From: Aliarcobacter sp.
GTDB lineage: Bacteria; Campylobacterota; Campylobacteria; Campylobacterales; Arcobacteraceae
DNA: 64,000 nucleotides
Assembly: GCA_028690445.1 (NCBI GenBank)
Contig: JAQVBE010000008.1
Location: 1 to 64,000 of the forward strand
Direction: 5' to 3'
Shown: positions 16,716-25,214 of the stretch, piece by piece
Layout of the letters: the number at the start of each line of letters is the position of its first letter
Numbering within the stretch: position 1 is the first letter of the stretch
Notes under the pieces: model-generated
Database searches by the model: none
What the model was told of the DNA's origin: nothing
The model's input: the letters and a program-made list of their open reading frames with translations, nothing else
Position numbers and translations under genes: made by a program

Positions 16716-16793
16716 TTAATATATCTTGATTTATCGCATTTTTATTTTTTTAAAAAAATTGTAAGATTAATAAATTTTAATTTACGGTTTATC

Positions 16794-17519
16794 ATGAAAA
16801 CAACAAATAGAAGAGAATTTATACAATATTCAACCTTAGGAATTTTAGGATTACTAACAGCTGGTGGAGCAGTTTTAAGTCCTTATTTAAAAGCTGATAA
16901 TTTATTACTTAGACCTCCTGGTGCGGTAGATGAAAATGATTTTTTAGCTTTATGTATTAAATGTGGACAATGTGAACAAGTTTGCCCATATCATAGTATA
17001 GAATTAGCCGATATTACTCAAGGTTTAGGGGTTGGAACGCCTTTTATAGAACCTTTAAAAAGAGCTTGTTATTTATGTACTGCACTTCCATGTGTTCTTG
17101 CTTGTCCTACAAGTGCTCTTAATCATCTTGCTGAAAAACCCGAAGATGTTAAAATGGGTGTTGCTGTATTTAAATATTCAAATAAATGTATTGGAATTAG
17201 TACAGAAAAAGTATCAAGAAAAAATATAAATAAAATTTATGAACATCCTCATAAAAATAATTTAGAAAATAAAGTATTAGAAAAACTTGAAAACTATGAA
17301 GATAAACAATGCACAATTTGTGCAGATATGTGTCCTTTCCCTAACTCAATTTTAGCAATAGAAATGATAGATGATAGTGCAAATAATGGAAAAAGACCTA
17401 AAATAAACTCTTCTTGTGTTGGTTGTGGAGTATGTGCAGAATTATGTCCTAGCAGCGCGATTGTTATTGAACCTAGATTATCTTATGAAGATTATTATGT
17501 AAATGGTAAAAGAAATTAA
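16794..17519 (+). CDS. NapG-like Tat-exported 4x[4Fe-4S] ferredoxin
   Basis: This 241-aa periplasmic iron-sulfur protein starts with a twin-arginine signal (TNRREFIQYS plus hydrophobic region). Four cysteine groups follow: CIKCGQCEQVCP, CYLCTALPCVLACP, CTICADMCPF and CVGCGVCAELCP, enough for four [4Fe-4S] clusters as in NapG/MauM. NapG passes electrons from the menaquinol side to periplasmic reductases. Here no NapH or NapAB is nearby; the next gene encodes a pentahaem cytochrome, which is the likely partner (inference). Confidence 0.85.
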   Translation: MKTTNRREFIQYSTLGILGLLTAGGAVLSPYLKADNLLLRPPGAVDENDFLALCIKCGQCEQVCPYHSIELADITQGLGVGTPFIEPLKRACYLCTALPCVLACPTSALNHLAEKPEDVKMGVAVFKYSNKCIGISTEKVSRKNINKIYEHPHKNNLENKVLEKLENYEDKQCTICADMCPFPNSILAIEMIDDSANNGKRPKINSSCVGCGVCAELCPSSAIVIEPRLSYEDYYVNGKRN

Positions 17520-17612
17520 TAAATTATAATCTAAACTTATAATTGATTCATATCATTTTATATATTTTATTTTTTAAATAAACTCGCAAAACAATTTAAA
17601 AAAGGGGAATAA

Positions 17613-18773
17613 ATGAAAATTATATTATCAATAATATTTATAATTTTAAATATTTATGCAAGTGAATTAATAGACAGTACTACTTGTAAAGGATGCCATC
17701 CAACAATTTATGGTGAATTTTATGATTCATCACATAGAAAAGCTTCTATTTTTGAAAATAAAGTTCATAAAGCTATGTGGGATTTACATCCTGATAAACA
17801 AAAAGAAAGTTACACTTGTGCCACATGTCACACACCAACAGATTTGAAACTTTTAAAAAATCTTGAAGAAAATAAAAAAGCTATGCCTGAAAACAATAAT
17901 GTACAAACGCAAGAAGCAATTTCTTGTGTTTATTGTCATAGTATAAAAGATGTTGAAAATCATGCAAAAGCAAATAAAAATGTAATTTCAGAAGAAAAAA
18001 AAGTTTTTTATTCTGCAAATGAAAATAATAGAGATCAAAAAAATAAAAGCTTCAAAGATGAAGTTTCATTCTTTGGAATGATGAAAGAAAAATCAGGTTC
18101 TCCATTTCATAAAATAGATTATTCAAATGATAATTTTTATACAGGAAAAATGTGTATAGGATGTCACTCACATATGCAAAATGACAATAATTTTGATTTA
18201 TGTAGAATGGATGAAAAAGGAGCAAAAGATGAAGAAACAAACTGTATTTCTTGTCATATGCCAAAAATTTCAGGAAGTGCAACTTCAATAAAAATCACAA
18301 AAGAACATAGATTCCATGGGTTTGCAAGTGGTTCTAAAAATCAAGATTTATTAGCAAAATATATAAAAATTGATTTAAAAGAAAATTCAAAAAACTTTGA
18401 AATATCTATAAAAAATGAAGCAGCTCATAATCTATTTTTACAACCTTTAAGACTGGCTCAATTAAAAGTAAGTATATTAAGAGATTCAAAAACAATAACT
18501 CTTGATACAAAATCTTTTGCAAGAATAATAGGAAAAGATGGAAAACCTACAATGCCGTGGATAGCTGATAGTGAAATAGAAAACAATATGTTAAAAGCAA
18601 ATGAAAGAAGAGTTATTAACTATGATGTCAAATTACAAAAAGGTGATAAAGTAGAAGTAATTTTCGGATATTACACAGTTAATCCTAAAATGATAGAAAA
18701 ATTAAATCTTCAAGATGATGAAGAAAGTAAAAAATTTAATATAATTTTTAGTAAATTCTTTTACGCTGAATAG
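17613..18773 (+). CDS. Pentahaem c-type cytochrome (cytochrome c554-like)
   Basis: This 386-aa periplasmic protein has a signal peptide (cut near residue 17) and five haem-attachment sites: CKGCH, CATCH, CVYCH, CIGCH and CISCH, all in the first two thirds. The C-terminal third (about 260-386) is a haem-free beta-rich domain. The layout fits the c554/NrfA-like multihaem family. It starts 93 nt after the NapG-like gene with a good SD (AAAGGGG). No catalytic subunit is nearby, so it could be a reductase itself or an electron carrier. Confidence 0.85.
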   Translation: MKIILSIIFIILNIYASELIDSTTCKGCHPTIYGEFYDSSHRKASIFENKVHKAMWDLHPDKQKESYTCATCHTPTDLKLLKNLEENKKAMPENNNVQTQEAISCVYCHSIKDVENHAKANKNVISEEKKVFYSANENNRDQKNKSFKDEVSFFGMMKEKSGSPFHKIDYSNDNFYTGKMCIGCHSHMQNDNNFDLCRMDEKGAKDEETNCISCHMPKISGSATSIKITKEHRFHGFASGSKNQDLLAKYIKIDLKENSKNFEISIKNEAAHNLFLQPLRLAQLKVSILRDSKTITLDTKSFARIIGKDGKPTMPWIADSEIENNMLKANERRVINYDVKLQKGDKVEVIFGYYTVNPKMIEKLNLQDDEESKKFNIIFSKFFYAE

Positions 18774-18800
18774 ATTTTAAATAGGATTAGAAGGAAATGA

Positions 18801-19487
18801 ATGCAATTTGAAAAACTAATAAAAGGCAAATTATTAAAAAGATATAAAAGATTTTTAGCCGATATTATTTTGGAAAATAAAGAAATTATCACAGCTCATG
18901 TACCAAATAGTGGTGCAATGACTTCTTGTATAGAAGAAAATTGTGATGTTTGGCTTACATTTCACGATAATCCTAAAAGAAAATTAAAATATACATTAGA
19001 GCTAACTCTTATTAATGAAAATCTAATTTGTACAAATACAGGTGTTGCAAATAAAATAGCAATTGAAGCCATAAAAAATGGAACAATAAAAGAACTGCAA
19101 AATTACAGTTCTTTAAAACCTGAACAAAAATATGGACAAAATAGTCGAATTGATATTTTACTTGAAAATGAAAATGAAAAATGCTATGTTGAAGTTAAAA
19201 GCGTTAGTTTGAAAATAGATGATTATCTAGCTTTTCCAGACGCAGTAACATCAAGGGGAACAAAACACTTAAATGAACTATATGAAATGACTTTACAAGG
19301 ACATAGAGCCGTAATGTTATATATTATCCAAAGAACTAATAATTTACCATTTAGACTAGCTTGTGAAATAGATGAAAAATATTGCAAATTATTTAATGAA
19401 GTAACAAAAAAAGGTGTAGAAGTTTTAGTTTATCAATCAAATATTGATTATGAAAATATTTATATTGATAAAAAAATATTATTCTAA
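18801..19487 (+). CDS. sfsA: SfsA family DNA/RNA nuclease
   Basis: This 228-aa protein matches SfsA over its whole length. It has an N-terminal OB-like half with HVPNSGAM (about 33-40) and a C-terminal PD-(D/E)XK half with RIDILLENENEKCYVEVKSVSL, giving the D...ExK metal site, followed by FPDAVTSRGTKHL. Originally described as a sugar-fermentation stimulator, the family is now regarded as a nuclease. It has its own SD (AGGAAATGA) 27 nt after the cytochrome gene. Confidence 0.93.
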   Translation: MQFEKLIKGKLLKRYKRFLADIILENKEIITAHVPNSGAMTSCIEENCDVWLTFHDNPKRKLKYTLELTLINENLICTNTGVANKIAIEAIKNGTIKELQNYSSLKPEQKYGQNSRIDILLENENEKCYVEVKSVSLKIDDYLAFPDAVTSRGTKHLNELYEMTLQGHRAVMLYIIQRTNNLPFRLACEIDEKYCKLFNEVTKKGVEVLVYQSNIDYENIYIDKKILF

Positions 19488-19571
19488 TCATCTATTTTTA
19501 TAAGAAATACTTATTAATTAATTATTAAGTATAGTTATATAATAATCATATTTTAATTAAAGGATTTTGTT

Positions 19572-19778
19572 ATGAATATATTTGATAAGATTAGAAATTT
19601 TTGTAGACCATTTAGAATAGTTCTTGGGTTAGTTTTGATAGCAACTGGATTTCTTTTAAGTAATCCATGGTTTTATTTAGGGGTAATTCCACTTATTCTT
19701 GGAATTATTGGATTTTGTCCTGTATGTATTATTAGTAAAAAATGTACTCCAAAGTATGATAATAAAAAAGGGAATTGA
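19572..19778 (+). CDS. YgaP-type transmembrane protein (DUF2892)
   Basis: This 68-aa protein has two membrane helices (about 13-29 and 31-48, with the family glycine pattern GLVLIATGFLL...LGVIPLILGIIGFCPV). A Cys motif follows (CPVC, then KKC) near the C-terminus. This is the membrane domain found fused to rhodanese in E. coli YgaP, here alone. A separate rhodanese gene lies at 21912-22265. Confidence 0.85.
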   Translation: MNIFDKIRNFCRPFRIVLGLVLIATGFLLSNPWFYLGVIPLILGIIGFCPVCIISKKCTPKYDNKKGN

Positions 19779-19788
19779 ATTTCCTTTT
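19764..19788 (+). terminator. Terminator after the DUF2892 gene
   Basis: AAAAAAGGGAATT and AATTTCCTTTTTT pair around the stop codon, with a T-run on the plus strand. It separates the gene from the convergent M99 peptidase gene. Confidence 0.55.
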
Positions 19789-19800
19789 TTATCCTTTTAA

Positions 19801-21105
19801 TTATTGATTATCTTTTAAAAAATTTAAAACTATCATTCCATAAAACTTACCATCTTTATAAAATTCAGCTCTATATTTTGTTTTATTATTATCAATTGAA
19901 TAATTTTCTTGTATGTCACTTTTTTTAATCAAAATATTATCTTCACTATCTAATCCATCTTTACTAAAACCAATTATATTTACTCTAAAATCGCTTTTTC
20001 CTATTTTGAAATCATTTTTTATATCTATTTGACTAGAAAAAGAAGTTTCTATCTCTTTATTATCAACAATAATTTTTACTTTATTTTTTGTTGTTGCTAG
20101 ATCAAAAACTTGAGGATATAAATCAGATATTTTTATATTTCCAATATAAATCTCATACATATTATCGTTATATTTAACTCTTGCCAAAGTATGAGTAAAA
20201 TCAAATTTATTATCTTCTTTTTTAAGAGGAACAAATCTTATATTATTTTTAATATCACTTAATTCTAAAGTAATGTTGTCATTAATCTTTACTTTTCCAA
20301 AATCAAAAATTTTACTTTCTATTTCTTTGTAATTATTTATATCAAAATCTCTTTCAAATTTTATATCCATAATTTTCATAAATTCTTCAATAGATTTTAA
20401 TTGATAAATTACTTTATATGTTAATTCAGTAATATTTTTACTCGTTTCTATGGCTAATGCAGGCTTATTATTTATAACAGCAAAATAAGTAAGAGATAAT
20501 TGCATTTGCTCATCTTTAAATTTTGTTTGAGTATTTTTAACACCAAAAGAGTGATAATTTTGGAATAAATTATCTTCATTTAATACATTTGTAACTTTTG
20601 TTGCAATTTCATCTAAATTTCCAAACTTCTCAAGTCCATTCATTTTTTCTTGGTCAATAATAGTGGCTTGTCCCCAAGCATTTGGATTAAAAATAGCATT
20701 TTCATATTTATTTCTATAAAAACCATGTCCATCATGTAAATTTAATATTAAATCTACTTTTTTATCTAAAATAATATCTTTTACTTTATTTATACTTATA
20801 AAATCATTATCATTTTCATCTATAAAGCTAAATTTTCGATTCATATCTCCATAAATTCCTCTACTATTTGCCATAATACTATCGACATTTATATTTGGAA
20901 TAATCCATAAATTACCAGATTTAATTTTGTAATATTTTTCTAAAATAGCAGGGGCAAAATATCCTCCTGGTTCATCACCATGAATTCCACCTATAACTAA
21001 AAGTGTATGTTGATTTGGGTTCATCTCTTTTTTGTATAAGTCAAAGGGTGTATTTGTAGCAAAAAGCTGTATAAATAAAATAAAAAAGACTATTATACTC
21101 TTCAT
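19801..21105 (-). CDS. M99 family D,L-carboxypeptidase (Csd4/Pgp1 type)
   Basis: This 434-aa exported zinc carboxypeptidase trims muropeptide tripeptides to dipeptides and thereby sets helical shape in Helicobacter (Csd4) and Campylobacter (Pgp1). It has a signal peptide (1-16), the zinc motif GGIHGDEPGG (His42, Glu45), RKFSF, NLHDGHGF with the third ligand region, and the catalytic glutamate region PALAIETSK. Beta-rich C-terminal domains (about 250-434) match the family's three-domain layout. Its length is close to Csd4. It is monocistronic. Confidence 0.92.
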   Translation of the reverse strand: MKSIIVFFILFIQLFATNTPFDLYKKEMNPNQHTLLVIGGIHGDEPGGYFAPAILEKYYKIKSGNLWIIPNINVDSIMANSRGIYGDMNRKFSFIDENDNDFISINKVKDIILDKKVDLILNLHDGHGFYRNKYENAIFNPNAWGQATIIDQEKMNGLEKFGNLDEIATKVTNVLNEDNLFQNYHSFGVKNTQTKFKDEQMQLSLTYFAVINNKPALAIETSKNITELTYKVIYQLKSIEEFMKIMDIKFERDFDINNYKEIESKIFDFGKVKINDNITLELSDIKNNIRFVPLKKEDNKFDFTHTLARVKYNDNMYEIYIGNIKISDLYPQVFDLATTKNKVKIIVDNKEIETSFSSQIDIKNDFKIGKSDFRVNIIGFSKDGLDSEDNILIKKSDIQENYSIDNNKTKYRAEFYKDGKFYGMIVLNFLKDNQ

Positions 21106-21179
21106 AATTCTCCTGAAATGAAATTATTTTTCTAAAATAAAATGGTCGTAATCATAACACATAGAATATTTTAGTTTTA

Positions 21180-21746
21180 TTATTTAATTTTAATAGGAAG
21201 AAAACTCAAAAAACTCAAGGCTTCAGGAAGTGAAAATAAAGCATTTTGTATATCATTTTGTTTTGCATCAATTAGGTAATTTTTAGATGTTTCAAAATTT
21301 GCTTTTTTTAAATTATTTTTTATAAAAACTGTTTGTTCTAAATTGCAGTTATCAAAAAGTGCCTTTTCTAAATTACACTCTTCAAACCCACAATCTTGAA
21401 TTAAAGAGTCAACAAACTTCATTTGTCTTAAATCCATAAGATGAAAAGAGTTTTGAGAAATATTACAAGATTCAAATCTCACCTCAAAAGGTTCTTCACA
21501 GTTACTCCATGAAATACCAATAAGTTTACAATTTTCAAAAGTAACATCATTAAATACGCAGTTTTTTAGTACAGATAAAGATAAATCACAATTTATAAAT
21601 TTACACTCTGTAAACTTGCAAGATGAAAAAATGCTTTTAGAAAAATCACATTTTACAAAAGTGCAATCATCAAAATAGATAGTGTCTAAGTTTTTATCTT
21701 TGTATTCAATAAACTCTTCTTCCCAGTAATCATTTGTTTTAAACAT
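21180..21746 (-). CDS. Pentapeptide-repeat protein
   Basis: This 188-aa protein consists of about 25 tandem A(D/N)LXX-like units, mostly of the type CxF/xNC (FDDCTFVKCDFSKSIF, CKFTECKFINCDLS), giving a right-handed quadrilateral beta helix. The high cysteine content at i+5 spacing is typical of this repeat. Function varies in the family (DNA mimicry, scaffolding) and cannot be read here. It ends a minus-strand operon with rubredoxin, rhodanese and SMI1/KNR4 genes. Confidence 0.85.
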   Translation of the reverse strand: MFKTNDYWEEEFIEYKDKNLDTIYFDDCTFVKCDFSKSIFSSCKFTECKFINCDLSLSVLKNCVFNDVTFENCKLIGISWSNCEEPFEVRFESCNISQNSFHLMDLRQMKFVDSLIQDCGFEECNLEKALFDNCNLEQTVFIKNNLKKANFETSKNYLIDAKQNDIQNALFSLPEALSFLSFLPIKIK

Positions 21747-21750
21747 AAAA

Positions 21751-21915
21751 TTAATCTACTAATTCTTCGAAATCTTCTTTAGATGATCCGCAATCAGGAC
21801 ATTCCCAATCTTCTGGAATATCTTTAAAGGCCGTTCCTGGTTTGATTCCAGCATCAGGATCACCAAGTTTTGGTACATATATATAACCACGAACTGTACA
21901 AACATAATCATTCAT
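21751..21915 (-). CDS. Rubredoxin
   Basis: This 54-aa electron carrier has the FeS4 site formed by CTVRGY (CxxxG variant of the first cysteine motif) and CPDCGSS. Between them are the rubredoxin hallmarks [29 protein letters not shown] set the start at ATG 21915, which overlaps the rhodanese stop as ATGA and has AAAGGAG upstream, not the longer frame from 21942. The first iron motif shows only one visible cysteine (VCTVRGY) where canonical rubredoxins have CxxCG, so iron ligation may differ. Confidence 0.85.
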   Translation of the reverse strand: MNDYVCTVRGYIYVPKLGDPDAGIKPGTAFKDIPEDWECPDCGSSKEDFEELVD

Positions 21916-22265
21916 AATAACTCCTTTGTCAAAGTTCTCCATGTCCCAACATTGTGAACATTTTTAAATCCATTTGCCATTAAAGTACGCTTTGCCATTG
22001 CACTTCTACCTCCACTAGCACAACAAAGGATTATAGGCTTAGTATTATCTAACTCTTTCATTCTCTTTTTAAGTAAACCTAATGGGATATTGATACTTCC
22101 ATTTTTATGGGCAAAGGCAAACTCTGATTCACTTCTAACATCAACAATTTGTCCACCTTGCTTCATTAAAGTTGGAACAAGTTTTAATACCTTACGTTGA
22201 ACATATTTTTTATAAGCTATATAAGCCACTAATACGATAAATGCATAAATTATATTGTCATTCAT
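21912..22265 (-). CDS. Membrane-anchored rhodanese-like protein
   Basis: This 117-aa protein has an N-terminal membrane helix (about 4-16) and a single rhodanese domain: [23 protein letters not shown] and the active-site loop [11 protein letters not shown] with the sulfur-carrying cysteine (second Cys). It likely handles sulfane sulfur at the membrane. The stop overlaps the rubredoxin start (ATGA), pointing to coordinated sulfur/redox chemistry. Confidence 0.9.
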   Translation of the reverse strand: MNDNIIYAFIVLVAYIAYKKYVQRKVLKLVPTLMKQGGQIVDVRSESEFAFAHKNGSINIPLGLLKKRMKELDNTKPIILCCASGGRSAMAKRTLMANGFKNVHNVGTWRTLTKELL

Positions 22266-22275
22266 AAATTTTCCC

Positions 22276-22839
22276 TTATTCTAATTCATCTTTGTAAACT
22301 ATAGAATTATACTCTTTTGAATAAATAAGTTCACCTGAATATAACTGTTTTACATACTCTTTAAACCATAAAGAGAAACTTTGTGATACGATTTCTCTTT
22401 GCTCAGACTCATACCATAAAGTAATAATTTGCCCTTTTATACCAGTAGCAGTTGGGCTTAAATCAAGGCAATAATGATCTCCACAACCATCACTTGTAAA
22501 TGGTATCCATTTTGTATTCCACCAATCACTTTTAACTCCATCATCAGGAGTTGAAACTTTGCCTTGAAGTTTGGTTTCCAATAAGTTTTTCCAAGTATTG
22601 AACTCTTCAATGATACGGTGAGTTGATAAAAACTCCTGAGAATCAAAAAGCCAAGCAGCTTCACCTTTTTGACCATTATGTATTTTTAATACACTTATGA
22701 AATCATCTGGTAAATCAATACCAAGAGTGGTTGTAAGTTCTTCTATTTGGGCATCTGTAGCAGGTGGATTTAAATCTAATAAGCCATCACTATAGTTAAG
22801 ACTAAGCCATTGTTTAAACTTGTCAAATTCTTTTTTCAT
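22276..22839 (-). CDS. SMI1/KNR4 family protein
   Basis: This 187-aa protein shows the SMI1/KNR4 fold: PPATDAQIEELTTTLGIDLPDDFISVLKIHNGQ (PxxTxxxIxxxE...LPxxY/F...L..HNG, about 25-57), WNTKWIPFTSDGCGDHYCLDLSP (about 107-129), and a C-terminal LWYESEQREI. In bacteria this fold is common in immunity proteins of polymorphic toxins and in regulators. No toxin gene is adjacent, so it is an orphan here. It begins the operon with rhodanese and rubredoxin. Confidence 0.87.
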   Translation of the reverse strand: MKKEFDKFKQWLSLNYSDGLLDLNPPATDAQIEELTTTLGIDLPDDFISVLKIHNGQKGEAAWLFDSQEFLSTHRIIEEFNTWKNLLETKLQGKVSTPDDGVKSDWWNTKWIPFTSDGCGDHYCLDLSPTATGIKGQIITLWYESEQREIVSQSFSLWFKEYVKQLYSGELIYSKEYNSIVYKDELE

Positions 22840-22880
22840 TTAAATCCTTTAAATATTTTCGTATTCTAATGGAATTTGAC

Positions 22881-23510
22881 TTAACTATAATTAAGTGCGT
22901 CATCAAAATTAGCTAGAGGAACAACCTCACCTGCAATCATGCTATCAATATGAATATCACCAATCCTAACTCTTACAAGTCTTAAGGTGGCAAAGCCGAC
23001 AGCCGCAGTCATTTTTCTTATCTGACGGTTTTTCCCTTCACAAATCGTGATAGAAATCCAGCTAGTAGGACCATGACTTGAATTACGAATATTACGACCA
23101 CGAGTCGGCAGCTTTGGCTCATTTTCTAGTACAAATGCTTTACAAGGAAGAGTAAGATAGTTAGTCCCATTAACACTAATATTAACACCTTTTTGCAGCT
23201 GTGATATTGCATCTTCGGTAATCTCTCCATCAACTTGCACGTAATACTCTTTTTCTATATTTTTATCTCTTACTTGAAAGCTTTTCATACCGTCAGTTGT
23301 GAGTAACAATAATCCCTCAGAGTCGTGATCAAGTCTGCCAATAGCCATAATCTTATCAGGGAACGGAAATAACTCACCTAATACCTTTTTCTTCTTTCGT
23401 GTTTCGGGTACGAACTGACTTAAAAAACCATATGGCTTAAATATTTTGAAGTGCTGGTGATTTTGCTCTGGGGTAGAAAGTTCTGGATTGTTTTGAGTAG
23501 TGTTTGGCAT
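22881..23510 (-). CDS. RsuA/RluE family rRNA pseudouridine synthase, likely acquired
   Basis: This 209-aa enzyme has the catalytic GRLDHDSEGLLLLT motif (about 58-71), KPYGFLSQF near the N-terminus and the C-terminal EGKNRQIRKMTAAVGFATLRLVRVRIG. It lacks an S4 domain, as RluE does. Base composition is visibly richer in G and C than its neighbours (e.g. plus-strand 22989-23110), consistent with transfer from a higher-GC bacterium. A second member of this family lies at 26847-27416. Confidence 0.88.
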   Translation of the reverse strand: MPNTTQNNPELSTPEQNHQHFKIFKPYGFLSQFVPETRKKKKVLGELFPFPDKIMAIGRLDHDSEGLLLLTTDGMKSFQVRDKNIEKEYYVQVDGEITEDAISQLQKGVNISVNGTNYLTLPCKAFVLENEPKLPTRGRNIRNSSHGPTSWISITICEGKNRQIRKMTAAVGFATLRLVRVRIGDIHIDSMIAGEVVPLANFDDALNYS

Positions 23511-23640
23511 TAAGCGTGTCCTTGAACCTATTGAATATAGGCTTTTGTTGTTGAATTATATTCCTTTTATTTTAAATTAGAATTAGTTTAGTATACTGCG
23601 ACCTGAATTTAATTTTAGAAAATCAACCCAAGGAATATAA

Positions 23641-23985
23641 ATGAAGAGATCTATTGGAATGAAAAGTTCTTATGCCTTAACAGCTAAAAGTGTAGATGAT
23701 GAAATCACAAAAATATCAGCTGGTAACTTTGCTTTAGGATTTGAAAGTAAAAGTGGACTATTTGTAGTTCAATATTATGGTCGTTCTGATACAGATTTAA
23801 ATCACGAAATTAAAAATTGGATTGGTAAATATAAAAGATTTAAATTCTTCTATGCTTCAAGCCCTAAAAGTGCTTTTGAGAAAGAGTGCAAAAATTATCA
23901 TACTTTTGATGAAAATAAAATAGATAATAAAACTCACCCTGAAAAACCTGAAAATACAGATTATACTTGTCCTTATTGTCACTAA
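23641..23985 (+). CDS. GIY-YIG-like small protein
   Basis: This 114-aa protein resembles a compact GIY-YIG-type family: GNFALGF near 29, the VQYYGRSDTDLNHEI segment (about 44-58) corresponding to YIG-R, and the conserved SPKSAFEKECKNYHTF (about 79-94) with a possible catalytic glutamate. A CPYC motif at the C-terminus may bind a metal. Nuclease activity is inferred, not shown. It has a good SD (AAGGAATATAA) and stands alone. Confidence 0.65.
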   Translation: MKRSIGMKSSYALTAKSVDDEITKISAGNFALGFESKSGLFVVQYYGRSDTDLNHEIKNWIGKYKRFKFFYASSPKSAFEKECKNYHTFDENKIDNKTHPEKPENTDYTCPYCH

Positions 23986-24022
23986 TTTAATTAATCAGAT
24001 AATAGGATGCTTTAATTGTTAT

Positions 24023-24133
24023 TCAAATGACATTGAGTATTTTGCTAATTTCATCTTCTGTAAAATTACTATAATCTACATCCTCTGGTTTACAAAATAG
24101 AATATTTATATTCCTTTCCTCATCTGGATAATG
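24023..24133 (-). pseudogene. Possible gene remnant (C-terminal fragment)
   Basis: In this 301-base gap (23986-24286), the minus strand has a frame of 36 residues ending at TGA 24023-24025, with ordinary coding composition (ends NFTEDEISKILNVI) but no start or SD. A stop lies immediately upstream at 24134. It looks like the tail of a lost gene. The rest of the gap shows only AT-rich sequence. Confidence 0.35.
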
Positions 24134-24286
24134 TTACTTATATTTTTTATATAATTTGAATATTCTGCTATCTTGAAATAAACATTCCCTTTTTCTTTTA
24201 ATTATATTATGGTAATTTCTAAAAAGGACATTGATCTATTGAAAAAATCGGTTGAGATTGGTTTTATCATTAATTTGTCCTTTTTT

Positions 24287-25081
24287 TTATTCTTCTAAAT
24301 ACTGTGCTTGAAAAAACATCGGCATCATTTTCATCACAAATGGGTACTGTTCTAAAATCTCACTCATTACATCATATACAACAGTTGCGTCTTCTGAAGC
24401 GTATTTGATTTGTCCGGAAGTTAGCTCTTCATTTTCCCAATTTGATCTTGACATATTTTTTGATTTTTGTAATTTTTCATTTAAGATTATCGAAGCTGCT
24501 TTTTTAGCTCCAATTTGATTTTTTGATGAGAGTTTTTTGAATATATCTTCAAGGTCAATTGTTGATTTTAGTCTTAAGTTAAATTGTTTAAAAAGTGCTA
24601 TATTATCGCCTTTTAATCCAGTGCCAATTTTTATTATTTTATCATCTTCCAAAAAGTTTATAAGTGGTTTTAGATTTTTGATTTGTTTAGTTTGTATAAG
24701 ATAACACTTATCTTTTGTAGCTAATTGAATAAGGCAAACACCATTATCTGCTTGACCTTTTTGAAAGGTTGGTTTTTGTTCGCTATCAAAACCTATAAAA
24801 GGAGCTAATAAAATTGTGTTCATTGCCTCTTTTAATCGTTCGCAAGTATTAATAATTTCGATTGTTCTGTTACCAATAGAATATGAAGCTTGTAAATCAC
24901 TATCAAAACTACTTGAATTATCCATTAAATCAAAAAGCTTTATCATTGACTTTAATTCATAAGAGCCATTTTCTAAAATATTTTTCAAAACATTTTCAAC
25001 TTCATTTTCTAAATCATCTTCACAAAAATTTCGAATTAGATTTAATCTATTTTGATTAGAAATTACATCTATTATTTTAAT
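24287..25081 (-). CDS. RNase D-like 3'-5' exonuclease (DEDD family), unusual start
   Basis: The DEDDy exonuclease signature is complete: FIGFDSEQKPTF (D and E of ExoI), IKIGTGLKGDNIALF with the second aspartate (ExoII), and YASEDATVVYDVM with Tyr and Asp (ExoIII). The family degrades RNA or DNA 3' ends. The frame is open from 25090. An ATT at 25081 lies 6 nt after a perfect AGGAG, and the 31 codons before the first conventional start (TTG 24988, no SD) look coding. I therefore extend to 25081; the conservative start is 24988 (233 aa). It lacks the HRDC domain of full RNase D. Confidence 0.82.
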   Translation of the reverse strand: MKIIDVISNQNRLNLIRNFCEDDLENEVENVLKNILENGSYELKSMIKLFDLMDNSSSFDSDLQASYSIGNRTIEIINTCERLKEAMNTILLAPFIGFDSEQKPTFQKGQADNGVCLIQLATKDKCYLIQTKQIKNLKPLINFLEDDKIIKIGTGLKGDNIALFKQFNLRLKSTIDLEDIFKKLSSKNQIGAKKAASIILNEKLQKSKNMSRSNWENEELTSGQIKYASEDATVVYDVMSEILEQYPFVMKMMPMFFQAQYLEE

Positions 25082-25122
25082 TTTAAACTCCTATTAATAC
25101 AATCATTTTTAAAAAAGTATTG

Positions 25123-25152
25123 TAACATAAAGAGCTTAGATGACTTATGTTA
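25123..25152. other. Hairpin in intergenic region
   Basis: TAACATAA (25123-25130) and TTATGTTA (25145-25152) form an 8-bp stem between the oleate hydratase and exonuclease genes. It may lie in the 3' end of the ohyA transcript or the exonuclease leader. Confidence 0.3.
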
Positions 25153-25159
25153 GCCTTAT

Positions 25160-25185
25160 ATTCAAGTGAAAGCCATCACTTGAAT
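25160..25185 (-). terminator. Hairpin downstream of oleate hydratase
   Basis: ATTCAAGTGA (25160-25169) and TCACTTGAAT (25176-25185) form a perfect 10-bp stem, 30 nt after the ohyA stop. It lacks a T-run, so it is a weak terminator or RNA 3' end. Confidence 0.4.
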
Positions 25186-25214
25186 TTATAATTATGATTG
25201 ATAAAACTATTTTA

